NCBI GenBank assembly: GCA_002085035.1
Contig: MZGM01000146.1
Location: forward strand, 1 to 5,483
From: Candidatus Zhuqueibacterota bacterium 4484_219
GTDB taxonomy: Bacteria > Zhuqueibacterota > JdFR-76 > 4484-219
DNA: 5,483 bases
Direction of reading: 5' to 3'
A program made the translations under genes and the position numbers. This document shows, one piece after another, positions 1 to 5,246 of this stretch. The notes below the pieces were generated by a model, which did not search any database, was not told the origin of the DNA, and was given only the letters and a program-made list of their open reading frames with translations. Position 1 is the first letter of the stretch. Each line of letters starts with the position of its first letter.

Positions 1-103
1 CCAGCGCGAAGGTACCAGACTCCAACTCTGGAATGAGCAGAATATCTGTACATAACGGCCGGGTAAAACCGCTTCCTGCACCAATGATAGTTACTCGTGG
101 CAT
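1..103 (-). CDS. GH4-family NAD-dependent glycosidase, N-terminal 34 residues (runs off left edge)
   Basis: The visible start reads MPRVTIIGAGSGFTRPL and continues CTDILLIPELESGTFAL. Seen: a beta strand followed by the dinucleotide-binding loop G-A-G-S (residues 8-11), then the R-x-L-x-x-D-I-L and P-E-L pattern (residues 15-27) typical of the N-terminus of glycoside hydrolase family 4. Known for the family: cytosolic alpha-glucosidases, alpha-galactosidases, alpha-galacturonidases and 6-phospho-glycosidases that use NAD+ and a divalent metal in an oxidation-elimination mechanism. Substrate specificity cannot be read from this fragment, because the metal-binding Cys/His lie beyond the edge. 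The ATG is fixed by an AAGGAG ribosome binding site (complement of 111-116) seven bases upstream. A promoter and palindromic operator lie about 85-130 bases upstream, and no terminator intervenes. The AGE-family sugar epimerase on the same strand (824-2203) suggests a shared carbohydrate role. Confidence 0.85.
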   Translation of the reverse strand, partial: MPRVTIIGAGSGFTRPLCTDILLIPELESGTFAL

Positions 104-187
104 AGTTTTTCTCCTTACGTAATTAACAACTTTTGTTTACTTACTCAGAATATTGCCTGCTTGTTTCAGTCGAAATCACACCATGCG

Positions 188-207
188 TTGGCATAAGGAA
201 TTGCCAA
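188..207. promoter_or_regulatory. Perfect palindrome TTGGCA-N8-TGCCAA, probable repressor operator of the GH4 gene
   Basis: Two perfect 6-base inverted arms (188-193 and 202-207) are separated by 8 bases, giving a 20-base dyad. It abuts and overlaps by one base the -10 box of the minus-strand promoter at 207-235, so it covers the expected transcription start. That is the classic place for a repressor of a sugar-use gene. The regulator is not in the window and its family cannot be told from the site. It resembles a sigma54 -24/-12 element, but GG-to-GC spacing is 11 rather than 10. Confidence 0.5.
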
Positions 208-235
208 ATATAATAAAACTAAACTCAAAATGCAA
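207..235 (-). promoter_or_regulatory. Sigma70-type promoter driving the GH4 gene
   Basis: On the minus strand, -35 TTGCAT (complement of 230-235) is followed by exactly 17 bases and -10 TATATT (complement of 207-212). The -10 matches consensus at five of six positions and the -35 at three of six. Predicted transcription starts near position 200, inside the palindrome at 188-207, leaving an untranslated leader of about 95 bases before the ATG at 103. Inferred from sequence only. Confidence 0.5.
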
Positions 236-352
236 GAAAAATGGTACCCGTAATGTAAAAAATTTACCCTGGATAGTTTTAAAGTAGCACATCAATTTTT
301 CTATCCCCAAAATTGCCCTTAATATTTCTAACTTTTTGTTATATTTTTAATT
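236..352 (+). promoter_or_regulatory. AT-rich region expected to hold the riboswitch promoter; only a -10-like box is visible
   Basis: No coding potential is seen here. A TATATT box at 340-345 would place transcription start near 351-353, just before the aptamer, which is a sensible position. No acceptable -35 lies 16-18 bases upstream; the nearest, TTGCCC at 313-318, is 21 bases away. Two small dyads are present: GTAAA-N3-TTTAC at 255-267, and GGATAG (271-276) with CTATCC (301-306). They may bind an activator, or may be chance in AT-rich DNA. Confidence 0.3.
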
Positions 353-510
353 AGATCCCGAGAAGGGCAAATTCCAAGAAATTGGGAGGCGCAAAGCCAC
401 GGGGCGAATGCAAGTGTCACAGGGCTTTGGTCGGAGTAGGACAGTAAAGATTCATAAGTCAAAGATAAAGAAATTAGAGAAAGTTTGACACGACAGCCGG
501 GCTACCGAAG
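353..510 (+). promoter_or_regulatory. Cyclic-di-GMP class I (GEMM-I) riboswitch aptamer with an enlarged P3 arm
   Basis: Seen in order: AGGGCAAA (364-371); a hairpin CCAA-GAAA-TTGG (374-385) with the GAAA tetraloop that docks in this family; the conserved GCGCAAAGCCACGG (389-402); and the 3' signature GACAGCCGGGCTACCGAA (492-509). GGC at 403-405 can pair with GCC at 496-498 as the base of P3, and GTGTCA (414-419) with TGACAC (486-491) as its upper stem. These elements, in this order, define the GEMM-I family. The GGG before CAAA is kept, which by eye favours c-di-GMP over the cGAMP variant. The P3 end carries about 66 unpaired or unassigned bases (420-485), much larger than usual. The 3' segment is shared with the terminator at 497-549, so ligand binding should block termination and switch the downstream small gene on. 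The exact 5' end and P1 pairing are uncertain. Confidence 0.88.
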
Positions 511-549
511 AATCGCAAACAATGATTCTATTGGTAGTTCGGCTTTTTT
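497..549 (+). terminator. Intrinsic terminator forming the expression platform of the c-di-GMP riboswitch
   Basis: The left arm 497-514 pairs with the right arm 524-542 as about 18 base pairs, including three G-U wobbles and one bulged A at 530. The loop is GCAAACAAT (515-523), followed by C and a run of six T (544-549), with five more T at 552-556. The left arm starts inside the conserved CCGGGCTACCG of the aptamer, so the terminator and folded aptamer cannot coexist. The ribosome binding site of the small gene starts 14 bases after the T-run, so termination here removes its whole coding region. Confidence 0.88.
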
Positions 550-573
550 GATTTTTAGGAAAGGGAGGCAACC

Positions 574-729
574 ATGAAACCTGTGTTACTCTTTTGCAGT
601 TTATTGATAGTGTCCCTCTGGGGAAAGCCAATAGTGGGAAATACCCAAAATGATAATTGGAATATCCAAAATTCTGGAGCTGTAACTTCTCTATCTTCCG
701 TCGCCCTCTCTTCTAATACTAAAAGCTAA
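574..729 (+). CDS. Riboswitch-controlled 51-residue small protein with hydrophobic N-terminus, function unknown
   Basis: The ATG follows a GGGAGG ribosome binding site (563-568) by five bases, directly after the c-di-GMP riboswitch terminator. The product starts MKPVLLFCSLLIVSLWGKP. A short basic start and a hydrophobic run at residues 4-16 look like a signal peptide or membrane anchor. The rest (about 20-51) is polar and rich in Asn, Ser, Gln and Thr, ending in SSNTKS. The Cys at residue 8 is too close to the start for a convincing lipobox. I do not recognise a family. c-di-GMP-I riboswitches commonly control surface, adhesion and secreted products, so an exported peptide would fit; that is inference. 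No longer in-frame or frameshifted continuation is evident: the other frames after 729 close within about 30 bases. It could also be the 5' remnant of a once longer surface-protein gene. It converges on the epimerase gene with a 94-base gap that shows no clear terminator. Confidence 0.62.
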   Translation: MKPVLLFCSLLIVSLWGKPIVGNTQNDNWNIQNSGAVTSLSSVALSSNTKS

Positions 730-823
730 GCTTTGTAACGGGCTCTGGATTAATTAACTATGACTATCTATGCCAAAATGGAAGCTCCCTCAAGTTAAAA
801 TTATCCGCATGAGAAAAAACTAA

Positions 824-2203
824 TTACGGAACAAGTGTCACTTCCACCTCCATGTCTTTCCCCGGAGGCAATGTGACACTACGTTCCTGAGCATCGAACT
901 CAGTCCAGGGCTTGCCATTTATTCGTACCTCAGAAATTCGCACAGAGGGATCATCCACTGGAGAAACGAAATGTTTTCCGGGACCATTCAATTTAAAATG
1001 AAGTATCACTGGTTGTTTGTTCACGTACAGATTGAGATAGAGATAATTGAGGAATCCGTGCTCAATTTCGTGGTATGAGGTTTGCCAGGGCGCCGCTTTT
1101 CTGCCATCTCCGATAAGTGAACCGTCCAGATAGACTCCTATAAACACACCACCATACTCATGATCTACCATGTAACGATCATAGAAAAGCTCGCTCTTTC
1201 GGAATCGTTCCAAATACTGCTCCTCCTGAGTGAGATGGTAAAGCTGAAGTTGCAGAAAGGCACCATAAATCTGGATCCACCAATGTATCTTTTGGCGGCC
1301 CACGGGTTGATAAGGAGGAGCTTTCGCCACGCTGTGGTACCATGCCCCTTGCTCCGCATCGAATCCGTAGCGGCAGAGTTTGTCCCCTACTGCCTTTCCG
1401 TACTTCAGATAGCTTTCTTTCCCGGTCAGATGGTAGAGACGCAAAAAGAAGAGAGCTGCTGTTGAATTTGCCCCCAGATATACACTCTCCGTTCCTTCCA
1501 CTATGTAGGGGTTATATTTCCAATCTCGATCGAATCTGGTAGGGTATCCTAACACCCAACCATCCACAGGATCAATCATTCGTTGGATACTTAAATCGGC
1601 CAAATGTTCTGCAAAGTTTACAATTTCCGAGTCTCGGGTAGCAAGAATAAGATTCGGTAAAAGAGACCCCTGGCCATAGTGTGAGTGCTTGGCTTTGGAA
1701 GAATCGCTGACACTCAAATCTCTGTTCAGCCCCATGTAGTAGCCATCAAACTCTTCATCATGAGCGTACGTTTTATGGATTTCAACGGATTTAAGAACGG
1801 GTGCAAGAGCCCGTTTATCCCCTGTGACAAAGTAGTACTGAGTAAGTCCCACATTGGAATAGATCTGGGCAGCAGCACCTTTGTGGGTATCCTTCGGTTC
1901 TCCGGTACGAGTTAAAAGTGCAAACCATCCACCGTATTCTTTATCCCAGCCATATTTTAGTAGATAATCCACTGCTTTACGAGCAATCTCAAGATACTTA
2001 TCTTCTCCTGAAAGGAGATAGGCAGTTGAGAAACTGAAAATTTGGCGGCTAATCATTGCTGGCATCTTGTCCCAAGGAGGCATCGGCTGCCACTGACGGG
2101 ATAAAGTTGTATAGAAAGCTCCGTATTTTTTATCCGGCGCATATTTATACCAGTACGGCATAAGATCATTAAGAACTTGATTGCGCCAGAAAGAACCACT
2201 CAT
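824..2203 (-). CDS. AGE-family (N-acylglucosamine 2-epimerase-like) sugar epimerase/isomerase with C-terminal beta domain
   Basis: 459 residues, no signal peptide, so probably cytosolic. Residues about 1-392 show the repeating helix-pair pattern of an (alpha/alpha)6 barrel with AGE-like blocks: R53 in the ISRQIFSFSTAYLLSG block, YLEIARKAVDYLL followed by an aromatic GG turn (71-93), HSHYGQGSLLPNLILA (173-188, matching the family NMHLLEA segment, H175), HWWIQIYGAFLQL (307-319) and SYHEIEHGF (376-384, H378 matching the family PYH). Known family members interconvert sugars at C2 (GlcNAc/ManNAc epimerase, mannose isomerase, cellobiose 2-epimerase). Where they have PGHxxEW, this protein reads GANSTAALFF (244-253) with no His, so the reaction may differ. 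Residues about 395-459 look like a small beta domain (alternating V/x strands, several Pro and Gly), making it longer than typical 390-420-residue members. The ATG at 2203 has only a weak purine-rich AAAGAAAAG upstream, but a TGA shortly upstream in frame and no other ATG support it. The GH4 gene downstream on the same strand supports carbohydrate use. Confidence 0.82.
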   Translation of the reverse strand: MSGSFWRNQVLNDLMPYWYKYAPDKKYGAFYTTLSRQWQPMPPWDKMPAMISRQIFSFSTAYLLSGEDKYLEIARKAVDYLLKYGWDKEYGGWFALLTRTGEPKDTHKGAAAQIYSNVGLTQYYFVTGDKRALAPVLKSVEIHKTYAHDEEFDGYYMGLNRDLSVSDSSKAKHSHYGQGSLLPNLILATRDSEIVNFAEHLADLSIQRMIDPVDGWVLGYPTRFDRDWKYNPYIVEGTESVYLGANSTAALFFLRLYHLTGKESYLKYGKAVGDKLCRYGFDAEQGAWYHSVAKAPPYQPVGRQKIHWWIQIYGAFLQLQLYHLTQEEQYLERFRKSELFYDRYMVDHEYGGVFIGVYLDGSLIGDGRKAAPWQTSYHEIEHGFLNYLYLNLYVNKQPVILHFKLNGPGKHFVSPVDDPSVRISEVRINGKPWTEFDAQERSVTLPPGKDMEVEVTLVP

Positions 2204-2218
2204 AAGCAGCTTTTCTTT

Positions 2219-2231
2219 AGCAGGATTTTTA
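2219..2231. repeat. 13-base direct repeat AGCAGGATTTTTA, copy 1
   Basis: Identical to 4269-4281 and in the same orientation. This copy lies between the 20-codon ORF and the epimerase start and overlaps the stop codon of the short ORF. No third copy was found by eye on either strand. Function unknown. Confidence 0.55.
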
Positions 2232-2291
2232 AAACAAAATCACAATTAAGGTACCCCGTAGTAGCAGCTGACTTTTGATTCTCACACCCAT
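2229..2291 (-). CDS. Possible 20-codon leader ORF upstream of the epimerase (or remnant of a membrane protein start)
   Basis: An ATG at 2291 is preceded, ten bases upstream, by AAGGAGG (complement of 2302-2308), one of the strongest ribosome binding sites in the window. The ORF reads MGVRIKSQLLLRGTLIVILF then TAA. It ends 25 bases before the epimerase ATG, which itself has a poor ribosome binding site. Seen: a basic N-terminus followed by a hydrophobic run, as at the start of a membrane or exported protein. Two readings are open: a translated leader that feeds ribosomes to the epimerase or affects its expression, or the surviving 5' end of a deleted gene such as a transporter permease. No amino-acid run of the kind used in attenuation is obvious, except Leu (6 of 20). 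There is no homology to lean on at this length. Confidence 0.35.
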   Translation of the reverse strand: MGVRIKSQLLLRGTLIVILF

Positions 2292-2354
2292 TTTTTCTCT
2301 TCCTCCTTTTGATTAGGTGTTAGTAGAGTTTCACAAGATTCACCATCGGCTTGC

Positions 2355-4187
2355 TTATTTCAAAACTTCCACAACTTGTAATGCCACTTCATATCTACCA
2401 AATGGTGGCATCAGGTAGACACCTTGTACCATATTCTTCACTTCCTGTAAAACTTCCTGAGCAATTTGAACTCCAACTTTCTTTGCTTCTTCACCTGAAT
2501 CAGCCCTTTGCATGCGATCTCTAACAGTTTTGGGGATAGACATCCCCGGTACCTCATTGTGCAAAAATTCGGCGTTGCGGTAACTCACCAGCGGCAATAT
2601 ACCCGCCAACACAGGAATTTTATACTCTTTTATCCCATCCAAAAGTTTCTCCAAAAGTTTGATATCGAACACTGGTTGGGTTAAAATATACTCGGCTCCA
2701 GCTTCGATTTTCTGCTTCAAACGAGAGATTTCTTCCTCAAAACTAATGGCACCAGGATTGGCACCGACACCAATGTGAAAAGAGGTCGCTGCACCAATAG
2801 GATTGCCAGCCAGGTCAGTACCATTATTCAGATTATTGGCAATACGTACCAGACCAATGGAATCGACGTCAAAAACAGCCGTGGCAGTAGGATAATCCCC
2901 CAACTTGGGCGGATCTCCGGTAACAATCAATATATTCCGCAACCCCAGCGCATGTGCACCCAGTAAATCTGACTGCATGCCAAGGATGTTACGATCACGG
3001 CAAGTATAATGCAAAATAGTCTCAATTCCCACTTTTGATTCTAAAATAGTAGCCAATGCTAAAGGACTCATACGGGCACTGGCACGGGGGCCGTCAGGAA
3101 TATTAACCGCATCTACACCAGCCACTTTGATCCGTCTGGCACCCTCAACAACCTTAGAAAAATCCGGGCCTCGCGGTGGGTTCATCTCAATACTGACAAC
3201 AAATTTCTTTCCCAATTTTTCCCCTAACTTAGATTTTTCCGCTGGCTTCTTAACCTGCAGAACTTTTTCTTCTACTTCAACTACTTTTACTTCAACAAGT
3301 TGTCGCGATGGCCTCAGAGCTTTTACCGCGGTTCTAATAGCTCGAATATGAGCTGGAGTGGTCCCACAACATCCCCCAACTATTCGCACACCCGACTGAA
3401 TAAATCGCTTGGCGTACTCGGCAAAATATTCTGGAGAGGCCAGATAAAGTAATCGTCCCTGAACTAATTGTGGAAACCCTGCATTGGGTTGGGCAGAAAG
3501 AGGAATATCGCTAACCCTGGCCATTTCCTGGATGGCTTTCCAAACCCCTTCGGGACCCGTACTACAATTAATCCCAACTACATCAGCCCCCCATCCCTCC
3601 AATTTTCTTACCACTTCCTCAGGGCTCACGCCATAAGCCGTTTTACCTTCATCTGTAAAAGCCATCTGGGCGATAACCGGCAAATCGCAAACATCTTTGA
3701 CTGCTAATAAGGCTTGATGAATTTCATTAATGTCTTTGAACGTCTCGAGGATGAACAAGTCAACCCCGCCCTCAAATTGGGCTTTGGCCTGGTCGTAAAA
3801 AGCCTGTCTGGCTTCTTCCTGAGACAAATGTCCAATTGGTTCAATGGGTCGCCCCAAAGGACCGATCGAACCAGCTACAAAAGCCTTATCTCCGGCTGCC
3901 TCCCTGGCGATCTTTACTCCCTGGAAATTTATTTCGTACAATCTTTCCTCTAATCCGTGAGGCTCAAGTTTGAACCAGTTAGCTCCAAAGGTATTAGTCT
4001 CAATAATATCTGCACCACTTTTCAAATAGTCTAAATGTACATCTTTAACCATCGCTGGGTTACTTAAATTCAGCTCATCGAAGCAACGATTAATGTAGAT
4101 ACCTTTGGAATAAAGCATGGTGCCCATAGCACCATCACAGACCAGAACCTCATCTTGTTCGAGATGTTCTCTAAATGATTTCCCCAT
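2355..4187 (-). CDS. Bifunctional homocysteine S-methyltransferase / 5,10-methylenetetrahydrofolate reductase
   Basis: 610 residues, the usual size of the YitJ-type fusion. Residues about 5-292 are a homocysteine S-methyltransferase domain: CDGAMGTML (17-25), ETNTFGAN (63-70), and the three Zn-binding cysteines at C208 (GINCSTGP) and C273/C274 (GGCCGTTPAHIRAI). A Lys/Glu/Val-rich linker spans about 293-327. Residues about 328-610 are a methylenetetrahydrofolate reductase TIM barrel, with E334 in SIEMNPPRGPD (the FEFFPP position), HYTCRDRN (393-400) and VTGDPP (422-427, D425). Known: the reductase makes 5-methyl-THF using FAD, and the transferase domain moves a methyl group to homocysteine to give methionine. 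Usually a corrinoid protein is the direct donor when this domain belongs to a MetH-type system. All key residues are present and both halves look active. The ATG has AAAGG eleven bases upstream. It follows the pterin-domain methyltransferase by 118 bases on the same strand, pointing to a shared pathway. Confidence 0.95.
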   Translation of the reverse strand: MGKSFREHLEQDEVLVCDGAMGTMLYSKGIYINRCFDELNLSNPAMVKDVHLDYLKSGADIIETNTFGANWFKLEPHGLEERLYEINFQGVKIAREAAGDKAFVAGSIGPLGRPIEPIGHLSQEEARQAFYDQAKAQFEGGVDLFILETFKDINEIHQALLAVKDVCDLPVIAQMAFTDEGKTAYGVSPEEVVRKLEGWGADVVGINCSTGPEGVWKAIQEMARVSDIPLSAQPNAGFPQLVQGRLLYLASPEYFAEYAKRFIQSGVRIVGGCCGTTPAHIRAIRTAVKALRPSRQLVEVKVVEVEEKVLQVKKPAEKSKLGEKLGKKFVVSIEMNPPRGPDFSKVVEGARRIKVAGVDAVNIPDGPRASARMSPLALATILESKVGIETILHYTCRDRNILGMQSDLLGAHALGLRNILIVTGDPPKLGDYPTATAVFDVDSIGLVRIANNLNNGTDLAGNPIGAATSFHIGVGANPGAISFEEEISRLKQKIEAGAEYILTQPVFDIKLLEKLLDGIKEYKIPVLAGILPLVSYRNAEFLHNEVPGMSIPKTVRDRMQRADSGEEAKKVGVQIAQEVLQEVKNMVQGVYLMPPFGRYEVALQVVEVLK

Positions 4188-4268
4188 TTAACAACACACC
4201 TTTCTTATAACAGATTGGAGGCCACTGTAAAAATGGGCTTGAGTCCCTAAGAAAAGAGAATACCATTC

Positions 4269-4281
4269 AGCAGGATTTTTA
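4269..4281. repeat. 13-base direct repeat AGCAGGATTTTTA, copy 2
   Basis: Same sequence and orientation as 2219-2231. Here it lies in the 118-base gap between the two methyl-transfer genes, and AGCAGG recurs at once (4281-4286), giving AGCAGG-ATTTTT-AGCAGG. Both copies are between genes. It is either a dispersed intergenic motif of this genome or chance. Confidence 0.55.
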
Positions 4282-4305
4282 GCAGGTGTACAAAGATAGT
4301 TAGTT

Positions 4306-5154
4306 TCAACATTTTGCTCTATAATATTCAATCCACTTTAAAGCAAATTCATCGTGACCTAAAAGCAGATTTGCCGCTAATAGAGTCTTCCTTATCTCCG
4401 GAACAGTGGGATCTATTATGGCACAAGTCATTCCTTCTGCAGCAGCCATTGCCAAGAATGCTACATTCAAATATTTCCTATCAGGTAATCCAAAGGAAAC
4501 ATTGCTAATTCCTAAAACAATATTTACGCCCAATTCTTGTTTGACTAATCGGATGGTTTCTAAAGTTGTTTTAGCAGTGGCTTTTTCAAGACTCGCCGGT
4601 TGTACCAGGCAGTCGATGAGCACATCCTCTTTAGCAATTCCCATTTGCTCAGCTTGGTGCATTATTTTTTTTGCAACTTCAAGGCGCTTGTAAGGATCAT
4701 CGGAAGGCCCAGCTTCATCGTAAGTTAAACCAATAACGGCAGCATTGTGCTTTTTTACTATTGGCAACAGAGCACCCAAGGATTTTTCCTCTCCTGTTAC
4801 AGAATTGACAATGGCTTTGCCCTGGTAAATTTCAAGTGCTGCTTGTATCGCTTTAGGATTGGCCGAATCGATGGAAAGGGGAAGATTCACTGTGTCCATC
4901 ACCACTCTTACCGCCTGAGGTAGTACCTTCTCTTCCTCAATCCCAGCAACTCCCACGTTGACATCTAAAATATCGGCACCAGCTTCGGCTTGAACCTCAG
5001 CGTACTTTCTGACGGTGGCAAAATCTCCGCTCAATAGTGCTTTGCTAAACTTCTTTTTGCCGGTGGGGTTTATTTTTTCGCCGACGATAGTCAAAGGCTG
5101 ATCGTCTCCGATGACAACACTCTTTCCACCTGCTCTGGTTACAATAGTATGCAA
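4306..5154 (-). CDS. Methyltetrahydrofolate (pterin-binding) methyltransferase, AcsE/MtrH/MetH-folate-domain type
   Basis: 282 residues forming one DHPS-like TIM barrel, close in size to the 262-residue AcsE of acetogens. Motifs in order: VGEKINPTG (24-32), DILDVNVG (61-68), LSIDSANPKAI (93-103, D96), AIVNSVTGEE (114-123), IGLTYDEAG (141-149), LIDCLVQP (179-186, D181), VLGISNVSFGLP (213-224, N218) and AIIDP (245-249). D96, D181 and N218 match by eye the residues that bind the pterin and help activate N5 in AcsE. Known role: transfer of methyl between 5-methyl-THF and cob(I)alamin on a corrinoid protein. The partner is not in the window. The start is TTG, fixed by AGGAGG eight bases upstream (complement of 5163-5168); the only nearby ATG is followed at once by a stop. 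The N-terminal 20 residues exceed AcsE. Next to the homocysteine methyltransferase/MTHFR fusion, it most likely supplies the folate half-reaction of methionine synthesis or of a methylotrophic/demethylating pathway. Confidence 0.92.
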   Translation of the reverse strand: MHTIVTRAGGKSVVIGDDQPLTIVGEKINPTGKKKFSKALLSGDFATVRKYAEVQAEAGADILDVNVGVAGIEEEKVLPQAVRVVMDTVNLPLSIDSANPKAIQAALEIYQGKAIVNSVTGEEKSLGALLPIVKKHNAAVIGLTYDEAGPSDDPYKRLEVAKKIMHQAEQMGIAKEDVLIDCLVQPASLEKATAKTTLETIRLVKQELGVNIVLGISNVSFGLPDRKYLNVAFLAMAAAEGMTCAIIDPTVPEIRKTLLAANLLLGHDEFALKWIEYYRAKC

Positions 5155-5162
5155 TATATCTT

Positions 5163-5168
5163 CCTCCT
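5163..5168 (-). promoter_or_regulatory. AGGAGG ribosome binding site that fixes a TTG start
   Basis: AGGAGG (complement of 5163-5168) lies eight bases before the TTG at 5154-5152. No ATG or GTG in the same frame is similarly placed, so the methyltransferase starts at TTG. The ATG just upstream of this site is followed immediately by TAG. Confidence 0.8.
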
Positions 5169-5181
5169 ACATCTTATCTTA

Positions 5182-5209
5182 AATATAACAATCTTAAGAA
5201 GAATAGCAA
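5182..5209 (-). promoter_or_regulatory. Candidate sigma70 promoter before the pterin methyltransferase
   Basis: TTGCTA (complement of 5204-5209), a 16-base spacer, then TATATT (complement of 5182-5187). Transcription would start near 5175 and give a leader of about 20 bases that still holds the AGGAGG site. It would let the two folate genes be transcribed independently of the upstream methyltransferase gene. Moderate match only. Confidence 0.4.
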
Positions 5210-5222
5210 GAATTTTTTGGTA

Positions 5223-5246
5223 AGAGCACGAGGTTTCGACTGCTCT
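5223..5246. other. Inverted repeat AGAGCA-N12-TGCTCT upstream of the methyltransferase promoter
   Basis: Six-base perfect arms, with three more inner pairs possible (CGA with TCG, two bases bulged), lie in the 201-base gap after the URO-D-family gene. On the minus strand it is followed by TTACCAAAAAATT, with no T-run, so it is not a standard intrinsic terminator. It sits 14 bases upstream of the -35 box and could be an operator or an RNA-processing hairpin. The rest of the gap (5247-5355) shows nothing further that I can support. Confidence 0.35.

Noticed and set aside
188..207. Sigma54 (-24/-12) promoter reading of TGGCA...TTGC
   Set aside because: GG to GC spacing is 11 instead of 10, and the site is better explained as a palindromic operator at a sigma70 promoter.
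719..735. AAAGC-TAA-GCTTT dyad at the end of the small ORF as a terminator
   Set aside because: Only five weak pairs, a three-base loop and no T-run; it simply contains the stop codon.
411..841. 10-base direct repeat CAAGTGTCAC at 411-420 and 832-841
   Set aside because: One copy is in the riboswitch P3 arm and the other is the antisense of the epimerase C-terminus; short enough to be chance.
1160..1465. Plus-strand ORF of 101 codons inside the epimerase gene
   Set aside because: Antisense shadow of a clearly recognisable protein, with no ribosome binding site or protein-like pattern. The same applies to the other plus-strand ORFs at 1342-1542, 1685-1915, 2775-2966, 3127-3351, 3468-3953 and 4314-4693, and to the minus-strand ORF at 1165-1359.
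4197..4231. TTTACA-N16-TATAAG promoter-like sequence just before the homocysteine methyltransferase/MTHFR start
   Set aside because: Boxes match well, but transcription would start at about 4197, after the AAAGG ribosome binding site, leaving a message without it. Probably chance, or at best a promoter for a leaderless transcript.
4230..4252. GGGACTCAAGCCCATTTTT as a terminator after the pterin methyltransferase
   Set aside because: The stem is only three G-C pairs with a seven-base loop; too weak to call despite the T-run.
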